39,129 nucleotides of DNA from Bacteroidota bacterium (lineage in GTDB: Bacteria; Bacteroidota; Bacteroidia; Flavobacteriales; Flavobacteriaceae), in contig JAJRPS010000025.1 of assembly GCA_024280635.1 (NCBI GenBank), forward strand, positions 1 through 39,129, in the 5' to 3' direction. The position numbers and the translations under genes are program-made. Under the pieces are notes generated by a model. That model did not search any database. It was given only the letters and a program-made list of their open reading frames with translations, and was not told the DNA's origin. Positions 18,289-25,516 of this stretch are shown here, one piece after another. Position 1 is the stretch's first letter. Each line of letters begins with the position of its first letter.

Positions 18289-18984
18289 TTAAACTGCTGC
18301 CGCTTTAACATCTATAGCAATACCAGGACTCATTGTACTTGAAAGACTAATGCTTTTCACGTAAACTCCTTTTGCTGTAGTTGGCTTCAATCTCATTATT
18401 GTTTTTAATAATTCGTCTGTATTTTCTTCAATTTTTTGAGCATCAAAAGATACTTTTCCAACGGAAGCGTGAATGATACCAGTTTTATCAACTTTAAAAT
18501 CAATTTTACCAGCCTTCACTTCTTTAACAGCTTTAGCAACATCCATAGTTACCGTACCTGTTTTTGGATTAGGCATTAAACCTCTTGGTCCTAAAACACG
18601 ACCTAAGGGACCTAATTTTCCCATTACAGAAGGCATTGTGATAATTACATCAACATCTGTCCATCCGCCTTTAATTTTAGCTAAATATTCATCTAAACCA
18701 ACATAATCAGCTCCTGCTGCTGTTGCTTCAGCTTCTTTATCTGGTGTTACCAGTGCTAAAACTTTAATATCTTTACCTGTACCGTGTGGTAAGGTTACTA
18801 CACCTCTAACCATTTGGTTAGCTTTACGAGGATCTACACCTAATCTTACTGCTAAATCAATAGAAGCGTCAAAATTAGCGTTTGTAATATCCTTTACTAA
18901 AACAGAAGCTTCTGAAAGAGAATACATTTTATTCTTTTCAATTTTCGCTTGTGCTTCTTTTTGCTTTTTTGTTAATCTTGCCAT
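18289..18984 (-). CDS. rplA: 50S ribosomal protein uL1
   Basis: 231 residues with typical L1 motifs: [18 protein letters not shown] at the start, [20 protein letters not shown] near 50, [20 protein letters not shown] near 125 and the end motif TMSPGIAID. It binds 23S rRNA at the tRNA exit side and in many bacteria represses its own operon. It is 18 bases behind rplK. Confidence 0.98.
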   Translation of the reverse strand: MARLTKKQKEAQAKIEKNKMYSLSEASVLVKDITNANFDASIDLAVRLGVDPRKANQMVRGVVTLPHGTGKDIKVLALVTPDKEAEATAAGADYVGLDEYLAKIKGGWTDVDVIITMPSVMGKLGPLGRVLGPRGLMPNPKTGTVTMDVAKAVKEVKAGKIDFKVDKTGIIHASVGKVSFDAQKIEENTDELLKTIMRLKPTTAKGVYVKSISLSSTMSPGIAIDVKAAAV

Positions 18985-19002
18985 TTTTTAAATACTTTTA
19001 GA

Positions 19003-19443
19003 TTAATTAGGAGCATCTCCACCAGAAACAGTTAAACCCATAGATCTAGCAGTACCTGCTATCATCTTCATTGCTGATTCGATTTTAAATGCATTTAAAT
19101 CTACCATCTTATCTTCAGCGATAGCTCTAACTTGATCCCAAGAAACTTTAGCTACTTTTACTCTGTTTGGTTCTCCCGAACCTTTTTTAATTTTTGCTGC
19201 TTCCAACAATTGAACTGCTGCAGGTGGTGTTTTAATAACAAACTCAAATGATTTGTCTTTATAAACCGAAATTACTACTGGTAATACTTTTCCTGCTTTA
19301 TCCTGTGTACGCGCATTAAATTGCTTACAGAATTCCATGATGTTTACACCAGCAGCACCTAGAGCGGGTCCAACCGGTGGCGACGGATTCGCTGCACCTC
19401 CCCTAACTTGTAGTTTTACTACTTTACTTAACTCTTTTGCCAT
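19003..19443 (-). CDS. rplK: 50S ribosomal protein uL11
   Basis: 146 residues. The N-terminal domain reads [19 protein letters not shown], with the prolines bound by thiopeptide antibiotics, followed by [10 protein letters not shown], and the C-terminal rRNA-binding domain ends SMGLTVSGG. It forms the GTPase-associated centre. The leader (19444-19512) contains a small CTTTAC/GTAAAG hairpin just before the gene, which could be a regulatory site, but I do not see a clear L1-binding motif. Confidence 0.98.
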   Translation of the reverse strand: MAKELSKVVKLQVRGGAANPSPPVGPALGAAGVNIMEFCKQFNARTQDKAGKVLPVVISVYKDKSFEFVIKTPPAAVQLLEAAKIKKGSGEPNRVKVAKVSWDQVRAIAEDKMVDLNAFKIESAMKMIAGTARSMGLTVSGGDAPN

Positions 19444-19512
19444 TTGTTTAAATTTAATTTACCTTTACCTTGGAAGCGTAAAGATGATTTTTATTATATT
19501 ATTGTAACAATA

Positions 19513-20046
19513 TTATACTTTTTCTACTTGCATAAAGCTTAATTCTAATGGTGTTTTTCTTCCGAAAATCTTAACCATTACTTCTACTTTACGCTTTTCT
19601 TCATTGATGTTTTCAATAGTACCATTAAACCCATTAAAAGGACCATCAACAACTTTGATAGTCTCTCCTATTGTAAATGGTATCATCACATTATCATCTT
19701 GCAAAGCCAACTCGTCAACTTTACCTAACATACGGTTTACCTCAGCTTTTCTTAACGGCACAGGATCTCCTCCTTTTACCTCACCCAAGAAACCAATTAC
19801 ACCATTTATTGATCGGATAACATGTGGCACCTCTCCAGTTAAATTAGCTTTAACCATTATATAACCTGAAAAATAAACACGTTCTTTGCTTACTTTTTTT
19901 CCGTTACGAATTTGCACTACATTTTCAGTAGGTACTAAAACTTGCTCCACAAAATCTTCAAGTCCTAATCTTGAAATTTCAGTTTCAATATAGTTCTTAA
20001 TTTTATTTTCCTGACCACTTACGGCTCTTACTACATACCAATTCAT
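19513..20046 (-). CDS. nusG: Transcription termination/antitermination factor NusG
   Basis: 177 residues. The NGN domain starts MNWYVVRAVSGQENKIKNYI and contains VYFSGYIMVKANL, and the KOW domain near residue 125 reads IKVVDGPFNGFNGTIENI. NusG binds the RNA polymerase clamp and couples transcription to translation or Rho. It follows secE by 16 bases in the classic secE-nusG-rplK order. Confidence 0.98.
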   Translation of the reverse strand: MNWYVVRAVSGQENKIKNYIETEISRLGLEDFVEQVLVPTENVVQIRNGKKVSKERVYFSGYIMVKANLTGEVPHVIRSINGVIGFLGEVKGGDPVPLRKAEVNRMLGKVDELALQDDNVMIPFTIGETIKVVDGPFNGFNGTIENINEEKRKVEVMVKIFGRKTPLELSFMQVEKV

Positions 20047-20062
20047 ACTTACTGTATTTTAA

Positions 20063-20245
20063 TTATTTCATTAAATTAAAATATGCTTCTACTATTTTTG
20101 AAAAAACAGTATCCACTCCCCATATAGCAAGAGAAAATAGAATTGAAAAAACCGCCACTAAAACAGTTAATTTTTGCGCATTTGCCATTGTTGGCCATGA
20201 CACGTTGTTTTTCAACTCTAAAAAAGATTCTTTTATATAACTCAT
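20063..20245 (-). CDS. secE: Preprotein translocase subunit SecE
   Basis: The ATG at 20245 gives 60 residues, MSYIKESFLELKNNVSWPTM, with the conserved amphipathic helix and WPT motif, then one membrane helix (about residues 28-50). A longer frame to 20326 would run through the tRNA-Trp gene and is rejected. SecE stabilises SecY in the inner membrane translocon. The single-helix form is the usual one in Bacteroidota. It starts 23 bases after the tRNA-Trp. Confidence 0.95.
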   Translation of the reverse strand: MSYIKESFLELKNNVSWPTMANAQKLTVLVAVFSILFSLAIWGVDTVFSKIVEAYFNLMK

Positions 20246-20268
20246 TTTCGCTTTTTTATTAGCATTTG

Positions 20269-20341
20269 CACGGGATGAGAGACTCGAACTCACGACACCT
20301 GGTTTTGGAGACCAGTGCTCTACCAACTGAGCTAATCCCGT
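20269..20341 (-). tRNA. tRNA-Trp(CCA)
   Basis: 73 bases with discriminator G. Acceptor arms ACGGGAT and ATCCCGT, anticodon stem CTGGT/ACCAG and loop CTCCAAA, so the anticodon is CCA (Trp, UGG). The CCA tail is not encoded. It lies between tuf and secE inside the long operon. Confidence 0.97.
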
Positions 20342-20348
20342 TTATTCA

Positions 20349-20379
20349 GTAAGGCACTCTGAGAAACAGAGCACCTTAC
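20349..20379 (-). promoter_or_regulatory. Hairpin between tuf and tRNA-Trp
   Basis: In minus-strand RNA, GUAAGGUGCUCUG pairs over all 13 positions with CAGAGUGCCUUAC around a five-base loop, using two adjacent G-U pairs. In plus-strand RNA those two positions would be mismatches, so the structure belongs to the operon transcript. There is no U-run after it; a processing site that frees tRNA-Trp from the tuf mRNA is the best guess. Confidence 0.75.
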
Positions 20380-20410
20380 CTTATAAATATTATACTTTAG
20401 ATTAAAATTT

Positions 20411-21598
20411 TTAATCTAAAATTTTAGTTACTTGTCCTGCACCTACAGTTCTACCACCCTCACGGATAGCAAAACGTAAACCTACGTTTAATGCAATTGC
20501 TTGATGCAACTCAACAGTAATAGTTAAGTTATCCCCAGGCATAACCATTTCAACTCCATCAGGCAAACTAATTGTACCTGTAACATCTGTAGTTCTTACA
20601 TAGAACTGTGGACGATAGTTGTTATGGAATGGCGTATGACGACCACCTTCTTCTTTTTTAAGAACATATACTTCTGCTTGAAATTTAGCATGTGGAGTTA
20701 CAGAACCTGGTTTACAGATTACCATTCCTCTTTTAATATCTTCTTTAGCAATACCTCTTAATAAGATACCTGCATTATCTCCTGCCTCACCTCTATCTAA
20801 GATTTGACGGAACATTTCAATACCCGTAATTGTAGAAGTTAATTTCTCAGCTCCCATACCAATAATATCTACAGCATCTCCCGTATTTGCAATACCAGTT
20901 TCGATACGTCCAGTTGCTACTGTACCACGACCTGTAATTGAGAATACATCTTCGATAGGCATTAAGAAATCTTTATCAACCTCTCTTTTTGGCTCCTCAA
21001 TCCATGCATCAACAGCTTCCATCAACTCTAAAATTGATTTAACCCATTTTTCATCTCCTTCTAACCCACCTAAAGCAGACCCTTGTATTACCGGAGTATT
21101 ATCACCATCATATTGATAGAAAGATAATAAATCTCTAATCTCCATATCAACCAATTCTAATAATTCCTCATCGTCAACCATATCACATTTGTTCATGAAG
21201 ACAACCATACGAGGTATACCAACTTGACGACCTAATAAGATATGCTCTCTTGTTTGAGGCATAGGACCATCCGTTGCAGCCACTACTAATATAGCACCAT
21301 CCATTTGAGCAGCACCCGTAACCATGTTTTTTACATAATCGGCGTGACCTGGACAATCTACGTGTGCATAGTGACGATTTGCCGTAGCATACTCTACGTG
21401 AGATGTATTAATTGTAATACCTCTTTCTTTCTCCTCTGGAGCATTATCAATTTGATCAAAGTCCATTGCCTTTGACGTTCCTGCATCTGCTAATACTTTT
21501 GTAATTGCTGCAGTTAAAGTTGTTTTTCCGTGATCTACGTGTCCAATTGTACCAATATTCAAGTGTGGTTTGGAACGATCAAAAGTTTCCTTTGCCAT
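20411..21598 (-). CDS. tuf: Elongation factor Tu
   Basis: 395 residues, the normal length. The G motifs are GHVDHGKTT, the switch I region [29 protein letters not shown] and GSALGG. EF-Tu brings aminoacyl-tRNA to the ribosome as a GTP complex. It lies 70 bases behind tRNA-Thr(GGU), as in the E. coli tufB operon. No Shine-Dalgarno sequence is seen before the ATG, although the protein must be made in very large amounts. Confidence 0.99.
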   Translation of the reverse strand: MAKETFDRSKPHLNIGTIGHVDHGKTTLTAAITKVLADAGTSKAMDFDQIDNAPEEKERGITINTSHVEYATANRHYAHVDCPGHADYVKNMVTGAAQMDGAILVVAATDGPMPQTREHILLGRQVGIPRMVVFMNKCDMVDDEELLELVDMEIRDLLSFYQYDGDNTPVIQGSALGGLEGDEKWVKSILELMEAVDAWIEEPKREVDKDFLMPIEDVFSITGRGTVATGRIETGIANTGDAVDIIGMGAEKLTSTITGIEMFRQILDRGEAGDNAGILLRGIAKEDIKRGMVICKPGSVTPHAKFQAEVYVLKKEEGGRHTPFHNNYRPQFYVRTTDVTGTISLPDGVEMVMPGDNLTITVELHQAIALNVGLRFAIREGGRTVGAGQVTKILD

Positions 21599-21668
21599 TT
21601 CTAATTGTTTTACTTAGTTATTATATTTAGTGTTCAAAATTATACAAATTCTTCACTAACTCATATAG

Positions 21669-21740
21669 AGCCAATGACGGGACTTGAACCCGTGACCTCT
21701 TCCTTACCAAGGAAACGCTCTACCTCTGAGCTACACCGGC
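21669..21740 (-). tRNA. tRNA-Thr(GGU)
   Basis: 72 bases with discriminator T. Acceptor arms GCCGGTG and CATTGGC contain two G-T pairs; anticodon stem TTTCC/GGAAG encloses loop TTGGTAA, giving anticodon GGU (Thr, ACC/ACU). CCA is not encoded. It is the last tRNA before tuf. Confidence 0.96.
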
Positions 21741-21800
21741 TTTTATTATTTAATTTCTTAAATAATCAAATCCTTCTCCCTTTTTAAAAAAGAGATTTTG

Positions 21801-21873
21801 AGCGAGAGACCGGGTTCGAACCGGCGACATTCAGCTTGGAAGGCTGACGCTCTACCAACTGAGCTACTCTCGC
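21801..21873 (-). tRNA. tRNA-Gly(UCC)
   Basis: 73 bases with discriminator T. Acceptor arms GCGAGAG and CTCTCGC, anticodon stem TCAGC/GCTGA and loop CTTCCAA, so the anticodon is UCC (Gly, GGA). CCA is not encoded. Confidence 0.97.
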
Positions 21874-21968
21874 AATTTTTAAAACCTTTCAGTAGTATCA
21901 AAAGTTGAAGCTTGACAATTACCTTCTGGTTTTAAAAAAATCTTTACTTCTACTTTACATAGAAGCTT

Positions 21969-22054
21969 TGGTGGGGAGAGCAGGATTCGAACCTGCGAAG
22001 TCGTAAAACAACAGAGTTACAGTCTGTCCTCGTTGGCCGCTTGAGTATCTCCCC
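21969..22054 (-). tRNA. tRNA-Tyr(GUA), with encoded CCA
   Basis: A class II tRNA with a long variable arm: acceptor arms GGGGAGA and TCTCCCC, anticodon stem ACAGA/TCTGT and loop CTGTAAC, so the anticodon is GUA (Tyr). The discriminator A is followed by CCA in the DNA (21971-21969), unlike the other tRNAs in this window. Confidence 0.97.
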
Positions 22055-22094
22055 AAATCATTATTTTAATGAACTTTTTTCTTTATTTTTCTTG

Positions 22095-22168
22095 AGCCGA
22101 TGGAGGGACTCGAACCCACGACCTGCTGATTACAAATCAGCTGCTCTAGCCAGCTGAGCTACATCGGC
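22095..22168 (-). tRNA. tRNA-Thr(UGU), operon copy
   Basis: 74 bases, identical to the copy at 4160-4233, with anticodon UGU inside the loop TTTGTAA. It is the first gene of the tRNA-tuf-rpo transcription unit. Confidence 0.97.
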
Positions 22169-22172
22169 TTTT

Positions 22173-22204
22173 TAAAACAAAAAGTCCGCTATTTCTAACG
22201 GACT
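22173..22204 (-). terminator. hpf terminator overlapping the next promoter's start region
   Basis: On the minus strand AGTCCG pairs with CGGACT over a ten-base loop and is followed by TTTTTGTTTT. It lies downstream of hpf and directly upstream of tRNA-Thr. The 5' arm of the stem starts only one base after the -7 box of the tRNA promoter, so transcripts from that promoter would include only part of the stem. Confidence 0.7.
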
Positions 22205-22205
22205 G

Positions 22206-22235
22206 CAAATGTATGAATTTATTTATTTTATACAA
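22206..22235 (-). promoter_or_regulatory. Promoter of the tRNA-tuf-sec-rpl-rpo operon
   Basis: On the minus strand TTG (22235-22233), exactly 19 bases, then TACATTTG (22213-22206), a full match to the Bacteroidota consensus. Start of transcription would be near 22200, about 30 bases before tRNA-Thr. No other convincing promoter is seen until after rpoC, so this may drive the whole 13.5-kb unit. Confidence 0.8.
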
Positions 22236-22315
22236 TGCTTTTTTTATTTTTTTTCCAATAAAATTCATTAAAGTAAATACACAGGGTATTAATCCTTGTT
22301 TTATTGGAACTTACA

Positions 22316-22618
22316 CTACACATGTGTGCGTAACTTTTCTTTTCTTTTTTTTAACAATCGCTCTAATGAGTGGGTTGCTAAATTTACGCCTTCCTCAAAA
22401 GATTTACATTCTTTTTTTACCACAAATGAATCTCCTGGAACATTTAACCTTACTTCAAAAATTTTATTTTCTTTTTCACTTCTATTTTCTACTTTTAAAT
22501 ATACATCAGCATTTATTACTTTGTCAAAAAACCTATCCAACTTATCCATTTTAACTTGAATAAAGTTTAATAACTCTTTGTCTGCTGTGAAATTTACGGA
22601 TTGTGTGATTACTTTCAT
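22316..22618 (-). CDS. hpf: Ribosome hibernation-promoting factor, short form
   Basis: 100 residues, the short HPF/YfiA type with no C-terminal dimerisation domain. It begins MKVITQSVNFTADKELLNFI and shows the conserved DKLDRFFDKVINADVYLKVEN core and the basic C-terminal helix. Such proteins bind the 30S decoding site in starved cells. The start is 32 bases after xerC, and the pair probably shares a transcript that ends at the hairpin at 22173-22204. Confidence 0.93.
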   Translation of the reverse strand: MKVITQSVNFTADKELLNFIQVKMDKLDRFFDKVINADVYLKVENRSEKENKIFEVRLNVPGDSFVVKKECKSFEEGVNLATHSLERLLKKRKEKLRTHV

Positions 22619-22650
22619 AATGTAATTGATTTTAGGTATAATTTAATTTA

Positions 22651-23541
22651 TTATTTGTTTCTTGGATGAGCGTTTTGGTGGGCTTTTTTTAGTTTCGCTA
22701 TACTATTGTGCGTATACACTTGTGTTGCCGCTAAACTAGTATGTCCCAATAATTCTTTCACCGCATTTAAATCTGCCCCTTCATTAAGCAAGTGTGTCGC
22801 AAATGTATGTCGCAATACATGTGGACTTTTCTTCACCTTGGAAGAAGCTCTACTAAAGTACGAATTTATTATTCGATAGACAAAGGAATTATAAATTTTA
22901 ACTCCTTTTTGGGTTATAAATAGCTCTTCCGTTTCTTTTTTTACTGAAACCTCTCTCCTATAAGAAAGGTATTCTTTTATGGTTTTTAATAATTTACTAC
23001 TTACCGGAATAATGCGTTCTTTATTTCGCTTCCCTAAAACCTTAATTGTTTTTTGATCAACAGCTACGTCTGAAATTTTTAAATTTATCAATTCCGCCTT
23101 CCTTATTCCTGTTGCGTAAAACAACTCTATAATTAACTGATCTCGTTTTCCTTGAAATGTATTTTCAAAATTAAAACCCTTCAATACCTCGCTCATCTCT
23201 TTTTCAGAAAAAGGTACTTGTATTTTTTTTGCTGTTTTTAAGGCTTTGTGTTTGAGTAGTGGTGATACTTTTATTTGCTCGGTTTTCAATAAAAATTTAT
23301 AATAACTTTTTAATGAAGCAATCTTTCTATTAATAGTCTTGTTTGCCACTCCTAAATCTAACAAATAGACAATCCAGTTTCTTATCGCTGCATAATTGCA
23401 TTCCTTTATATACAATATATCATTTTCCTTCTTGCAAAAAACAGCGAATGCCTCTAAATCTTTTTGATAAGCAAGTACAGTATGTTTGGAATAATTTTTC
23501 TCTAACGTAAGGTATTCTATATATGTAGCAAACTGTTCCAA
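22651..23541 (-). CDS. xerC: Tyrosine recombinase XerC-like
   Basis: 296 residues, the usual Xer size. An N-terminal SAM-like DNA-binding domain (about 1-90) is followed by the catalytic domain with all residues present: Arg147 (ATGIRKAEL), Lys171, His241 and Arg244 (HVLRHTFATHLL), His267 (LGHTSL) and the nucleophile Tyr276 (QVYTH). Xer proteins resolve chromosome dimers at dif. The rpsU-xerC-hpf-tuf neighbourhood is stable in flavobacteria and argues for the housekeeping enzyme, not a mobile-element integrase. XerC rather than XerD is a convention here. Confidence 0.9.
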   Translation of the reverse strand: MEQFATYIEYLTLEKNYSKHTVLAYQKDLEAFAVFCKKENDILYIKECNYAAIRNWIVYLLDLGVANKTINRKIASLKSYYKFLLKTEQIKVSPLLKHKALKTAKKIQVPFSEKEMSEVLKGFNFENTFQGKRDQLIIELFYATGIRKAELINLKISDVAVDQKTIKVLGKRNKERIIPVSSKLLKTIKEYLSYRREVSVKKETEELFITQKGVKIYNSFVYRIINSYFSRASSKVKKSPHVLRHTFATHLLNEGADLNAVKELLGHTSLAATQVYTHNSIAKLKKAHQNAHPRNK

Positions 23542-23557
23542 TAGGTGTTCTTTATTT

Positions 23558-23565
23558 CAAAGATA
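23558..23565 (-). promoter_or_regulatory. Possible -7 box of xerC
   Basis: TATCTTTG on the minus strand matches TAnnTTTG and ends 16 bases before the xerC ATG. It follows the rpsU terminator, which supports a separate xerC-hpf transcript. No TTG at 19 bases. Confidence 0.5.
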
Positions 23566-23614
23566 GGGAATATTTGACATTATAAAAGCTAGATTCTTGA
23601 ATATTTACAAAAAG

Positions 23615-23643
23615 AAAAACCCGATATTTTCATACCGGGTTTT
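23615..23643 (-). terminator. rpsU terminator
   Basis: On the minus strand AAAACCCGGTAT pairs with ATATCGGGTTTT (one G-U pair) around a short loop, followed by more T. The G-U pair works only in minus-strand RNA. Confidence 0.88.
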
Positions 23644-23652
23644 CTATAAAAT

Positions 23653-23847
23653 TTATACTTCTTCTTGATCTCTCAAGTTTTGAATGTAGGCTGCTTTCTG
23701 CATCTTCACTCTATTCTTTTCAGAAGGTTTTGCGAAATATCTATTCTCACGTAAAGCATTTTTGTTACCTGTACGCTGGAACTTTCTTTTGTAGCGCTTT
23801 AAAGCTCTATCTATATTTTCTCCGTCTTTAATTGGTATAATTAACAT
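23653..23847 (-). CDS. rpsU: 30S ribosomal protein bS21
   Basis: 64 residues, MLIIPIKDGENIDRALKRYK, with the typical Arg/Lys-rich helix region. In Flavobacterium johnsoniae ribosomes bS21, with bS18 and bS6, is known to hold the 16S rRNA anti-Shine-Dalgarno tail, and rpsU is one of few genes with a strong Shine-Dalgarno site, which allows autoregulation. This copy has exactly such a site (23858-23867). It is monocistronic with its own consensus promoter and terminator. The start follows from the Shine-Dalgarno spacing. Confidence 0.97.
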   Translation of the reverse strand: MLIIPIKDGENIDRALKRYKRKFQRTGNKNALRENRYFAKPSEKNRVKMQKAAYIQNLRDQEEV

Positions 23848-23857
23848 AGTATCTTAA

Positions 23858-23867
23858 CCTCCTCTCT
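23858..23867 (-). promoter_or_regulatory. Strong Shine-Dalgarno site of rpsU
   Basis: AGAGAGGAGG on the minus strand, with one G-U pair, is complementary over its full length to the usual 16S 3' tail (CCUCCUUUCU). Ten bases separate it from the ATG. None of the other starts I inspected in this window, including tuf and rpoC, has a comparable sequence. Confidence 0.9.
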
Positions 23868-23902
23868 TTTAGTGTTCAGAATCGCACATTTTAGCGTTCA
23901 GA
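23867..23902 (-). repeat. Two copies of a 14-base box in the rpsU leader
   Basis: TCTGAACGCTAAAA (23902-23889) and TCTGAACACTAAAA (23880-23867) differ at one position and are 22 bases apart from start to start, about two DNA turns. The second directly abuts the Shine-Dalgarno site; the first overlaps the expected transcription start. Confidence 0.8.
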
Positions 23903-23905
23903 CCG

Positions 23906-23935
23906 CAAATATATAAACTAATTAATAATTGGCAA
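23906..23935 (-). promoter_or_regulatory. rpsU promoter
   Basis: TTG (23935-23933), exactly 19 bases, then TATATTTG (23913-23906) on the minus strand, a perfect Bacteroidota match. The spacer and upstream part are made of AATTAATAATTG repeats, which make the region very AT-rich. Confidence 0.85.
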
Positions 23936-24032
23936 TTAATAATTGATAATTATTTTAAATATTTTTAATCACGGAGTGATTGTAAAAAAAAAAAAAAACA
24001 ATGACTTAAGATTTTACTACACTCCTAAATAA

Positions 24033-24074
24033 ACAAAAACCTCGAACACACAAAACAACTTTGGGAATTCGAGG
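24033..24074 (-). terminator. Terminator downstream of the acyl-CoA dehydrogenase
   Basis: On the minus strand CCTCGAA and TTCGAGG pair over a 21-base loop and are followed by TTTTTGTTTATTT. It lies beyond both extra copies of the gene's 3' end. Confidence 0.7.
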
Positions 24075-24161
24075 GAATTATATTCAAACCCTACATTATA
24101 GTTGCTACTCATGTGATTTCTCATTAGCATTCGAAATGACTACCAATATTAAAAAATTACA

Positions 24162-24387
24162 TTGCTGGCTTATAGATTTTCTTATCGACTACCATTTTTG
24201 AAATAACAAAAAAGTTGTTTTTCCAAAAAAAGCTAGTCAAATTGTTTTATGTTGCTGGCTTGTATGTCTTTTTATCGACTACCATTTTTGAAATAACAAA
24301 AAAAGTTATTTTTCCAAAAAAAGCTAGTCAAATTGTTTTATGTTGCTGGCTTGTATGTCTTTTTATCGACTACCATTTTTGAAATAA
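24162..24387 (-). repeat. Tandem copies of the 3' end of the acyl-CoA dehydrogenase gene
   Basis: A unit of 90-91 bases occurs at 24162-24251 and 24252-24342, and its first 45 bases again at 24343-24387 as the real end of the gene. The two inner copies are identical over that part; the outer one differs mainly in the last coding positions and would encode KIYKPAM in place of KTYKPAT. Each full unit also has an AAATAAC/GTTATTT inverted repeat. Confidence 0.93.
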
Positions 24388-25501
24388 TTTCTTTCAAAAT
24401 TTCAGAAGTGCCGCCTCCTATTGGTCCTAAACGGCTATCACGTAATAAACGCGCCATTGGATATTCTTCCATATAACCGTAACCCCCCAATATTTGTAAG
24501 CATTCATAAATTACCTCATCTGCCATTTTAGTGGATGCTAACTTACTCATTGTTGCTTCTTTTACCACATACTCACCATCATTTAAGCGTTTTGCTACGG
24601 AATAATTAAATTCTTTACAAACTTCCATTTGAGTAGCTGCATCGGCTATTTTATGACGTAATACTTGAAATGAATTAATACTTTTACCAAAAGCAGTGCG
24701 TTCTGCCATATAATCAATAGCGTAATCAATAGCATACTCTGCTCGCGCATGTGCATTAATTGCCATAATTAAACGCTCTAAAGCAAAATGCTGCATGATA
24801 TATGAAAACCCTTGGTTTTCCTCTCCCATTAAATTACTTGCAGGTATTACTACGTTATCAAATGCAATTTCTGCAGTATCTGACGCCCTCCACCCTAATT
24901 TATCTAATTTTGTTGCCGATATACCAGGAGTACCTCTATCCATTACAAAAATACTCATACCACGACCACCTAATTCTGGCGCTGTTTTAGCTGCCACTAC
25001 TAAATAATCACTATACACTCCATTTGTAATAAAGGTTTTAGAACCGTTAATGACATAAGTATCTCCTTTTTTAACAGCTGTAGTACGCATTCCTGCCACA
25101 TCACTGCCTCCAAAAGGCTCGGTAATACACAAACACCCTATTTTATCTCCTAAAGCACTTGGTGTTAGGTATTTTTCTTTAATTTCATGACTACCTTCTT
25201 TATTAAGATGTGTCATGGCTAAATAGGCGTGTGCCCACATATTAGCTGCAAACCCTGACGAGTTTATTTTTTGTAATTCTTCTAACCAAATAACGGTGTA
25301 AAACAAATCTAGATTTAACCCTCCATATTCTTCTGGAGTTGCTAAACCAAAATACCCCATATCTCCAAATTTTTTCCAAATGAAACGATCTACCGTTCCT
25401 GTTTTTTCCCACTTATTGATGTGTGGTACAACTTCTTTTTGTAAAAAATCTTTTAAACTGCTTCTAAAAAGCTCATGCTCTTCGGTAAAATATCTACTCA
25501 T
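24338..25501 (-). CDS. Acyl-CoA dehydrogenase, LCAD-like
   Basis: 387 residues. FAD and substrate motifs include CLCITEPFGGSDVAGMRT near 123, TFITNG near 156 and AERTAFGKSI near 266. The C-terminal motif is PIGGGTSEILKEI without the YEGT glutamate of MCAD, so the catalytic base is probably Glu255 in HARAEYAIDY, as in long-chain or isovaleryl types. It would oxidise an acyl-CoA in fatty-acid or branched-chain breakdown; the chain length cannot be told. The gene is separate from the helix-hairpin-helix gene by 58 bases with a small palindrome, and its own 3' end is repeated twice downstream. Confidence 0.92.
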   Translation of the reverse strand: MSRYFTEEHELFRSSLKDFLQKEVVPHINKWEKTGTVDRFIWKKFGDMGYFGLATPEEYGGLNLDLFYTVIWLEELQKINSSGFAANMWAHAYLAMTHLNKEGSHEIKEKYLTPSALGDKIGCLCITEPFGGSDVAGMRTTAVKKGDTYVINGSKTFITNGVYSDYLVVAAKTAPELGGRGMSIFVMDRGTPGISATKLDKLGWRASDTAEIAFDNVVIPASNLMGEENQGFSYIMQHFALERLIMAINAHARAEYAIDYAIDYMAERTAFGKSINSFQVLRHKIADAATQMEVCKEFNYSVAKRLNDGEYVVKEATMSKLASTKMADEVIYECLQILGGYGYMEEYPMARLLRDSRLGPIGGGTSEILKEIISKMVVDKKTYKPAT

Positions 25502-25516
25502 AATTTATTTCTTTAT

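Larger units (their letters stand above)
23848..24337. other. Gene-free region upstream of rpsU and downstream of the acyl-CoA dehydrogenase
   Basis: 490 bases without a gene. From left to right it holds the rpsU leader and promoter, two 12-base AATTAATAATTG direct repeats (23920-23931, 23934-23945), a small palindrome AATCACGGAGTGATT, a 15-base A run (23984-23998), the acyl-CoA dehydrogenase terminator and two downstream copies of the 3' end of that gene. Confidence 0.8.

Noticed and set aside
20246-20326. Longer start for secE
   Set aside because: It would translate through most of tRNA-Trp; the internal Met at 20245 matches the SecE family.
21605-21787. Plus-strand open frame containing MTGLEPVTSS
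   Set aside because: It is the antisense of tRNA-Thr(GGU), a common false protein.
22213-22559. Two plus-strand frames over hpf
   Set aside because: Low-complexity Phe/Leu-rich translations on the opposite strand of hpf.
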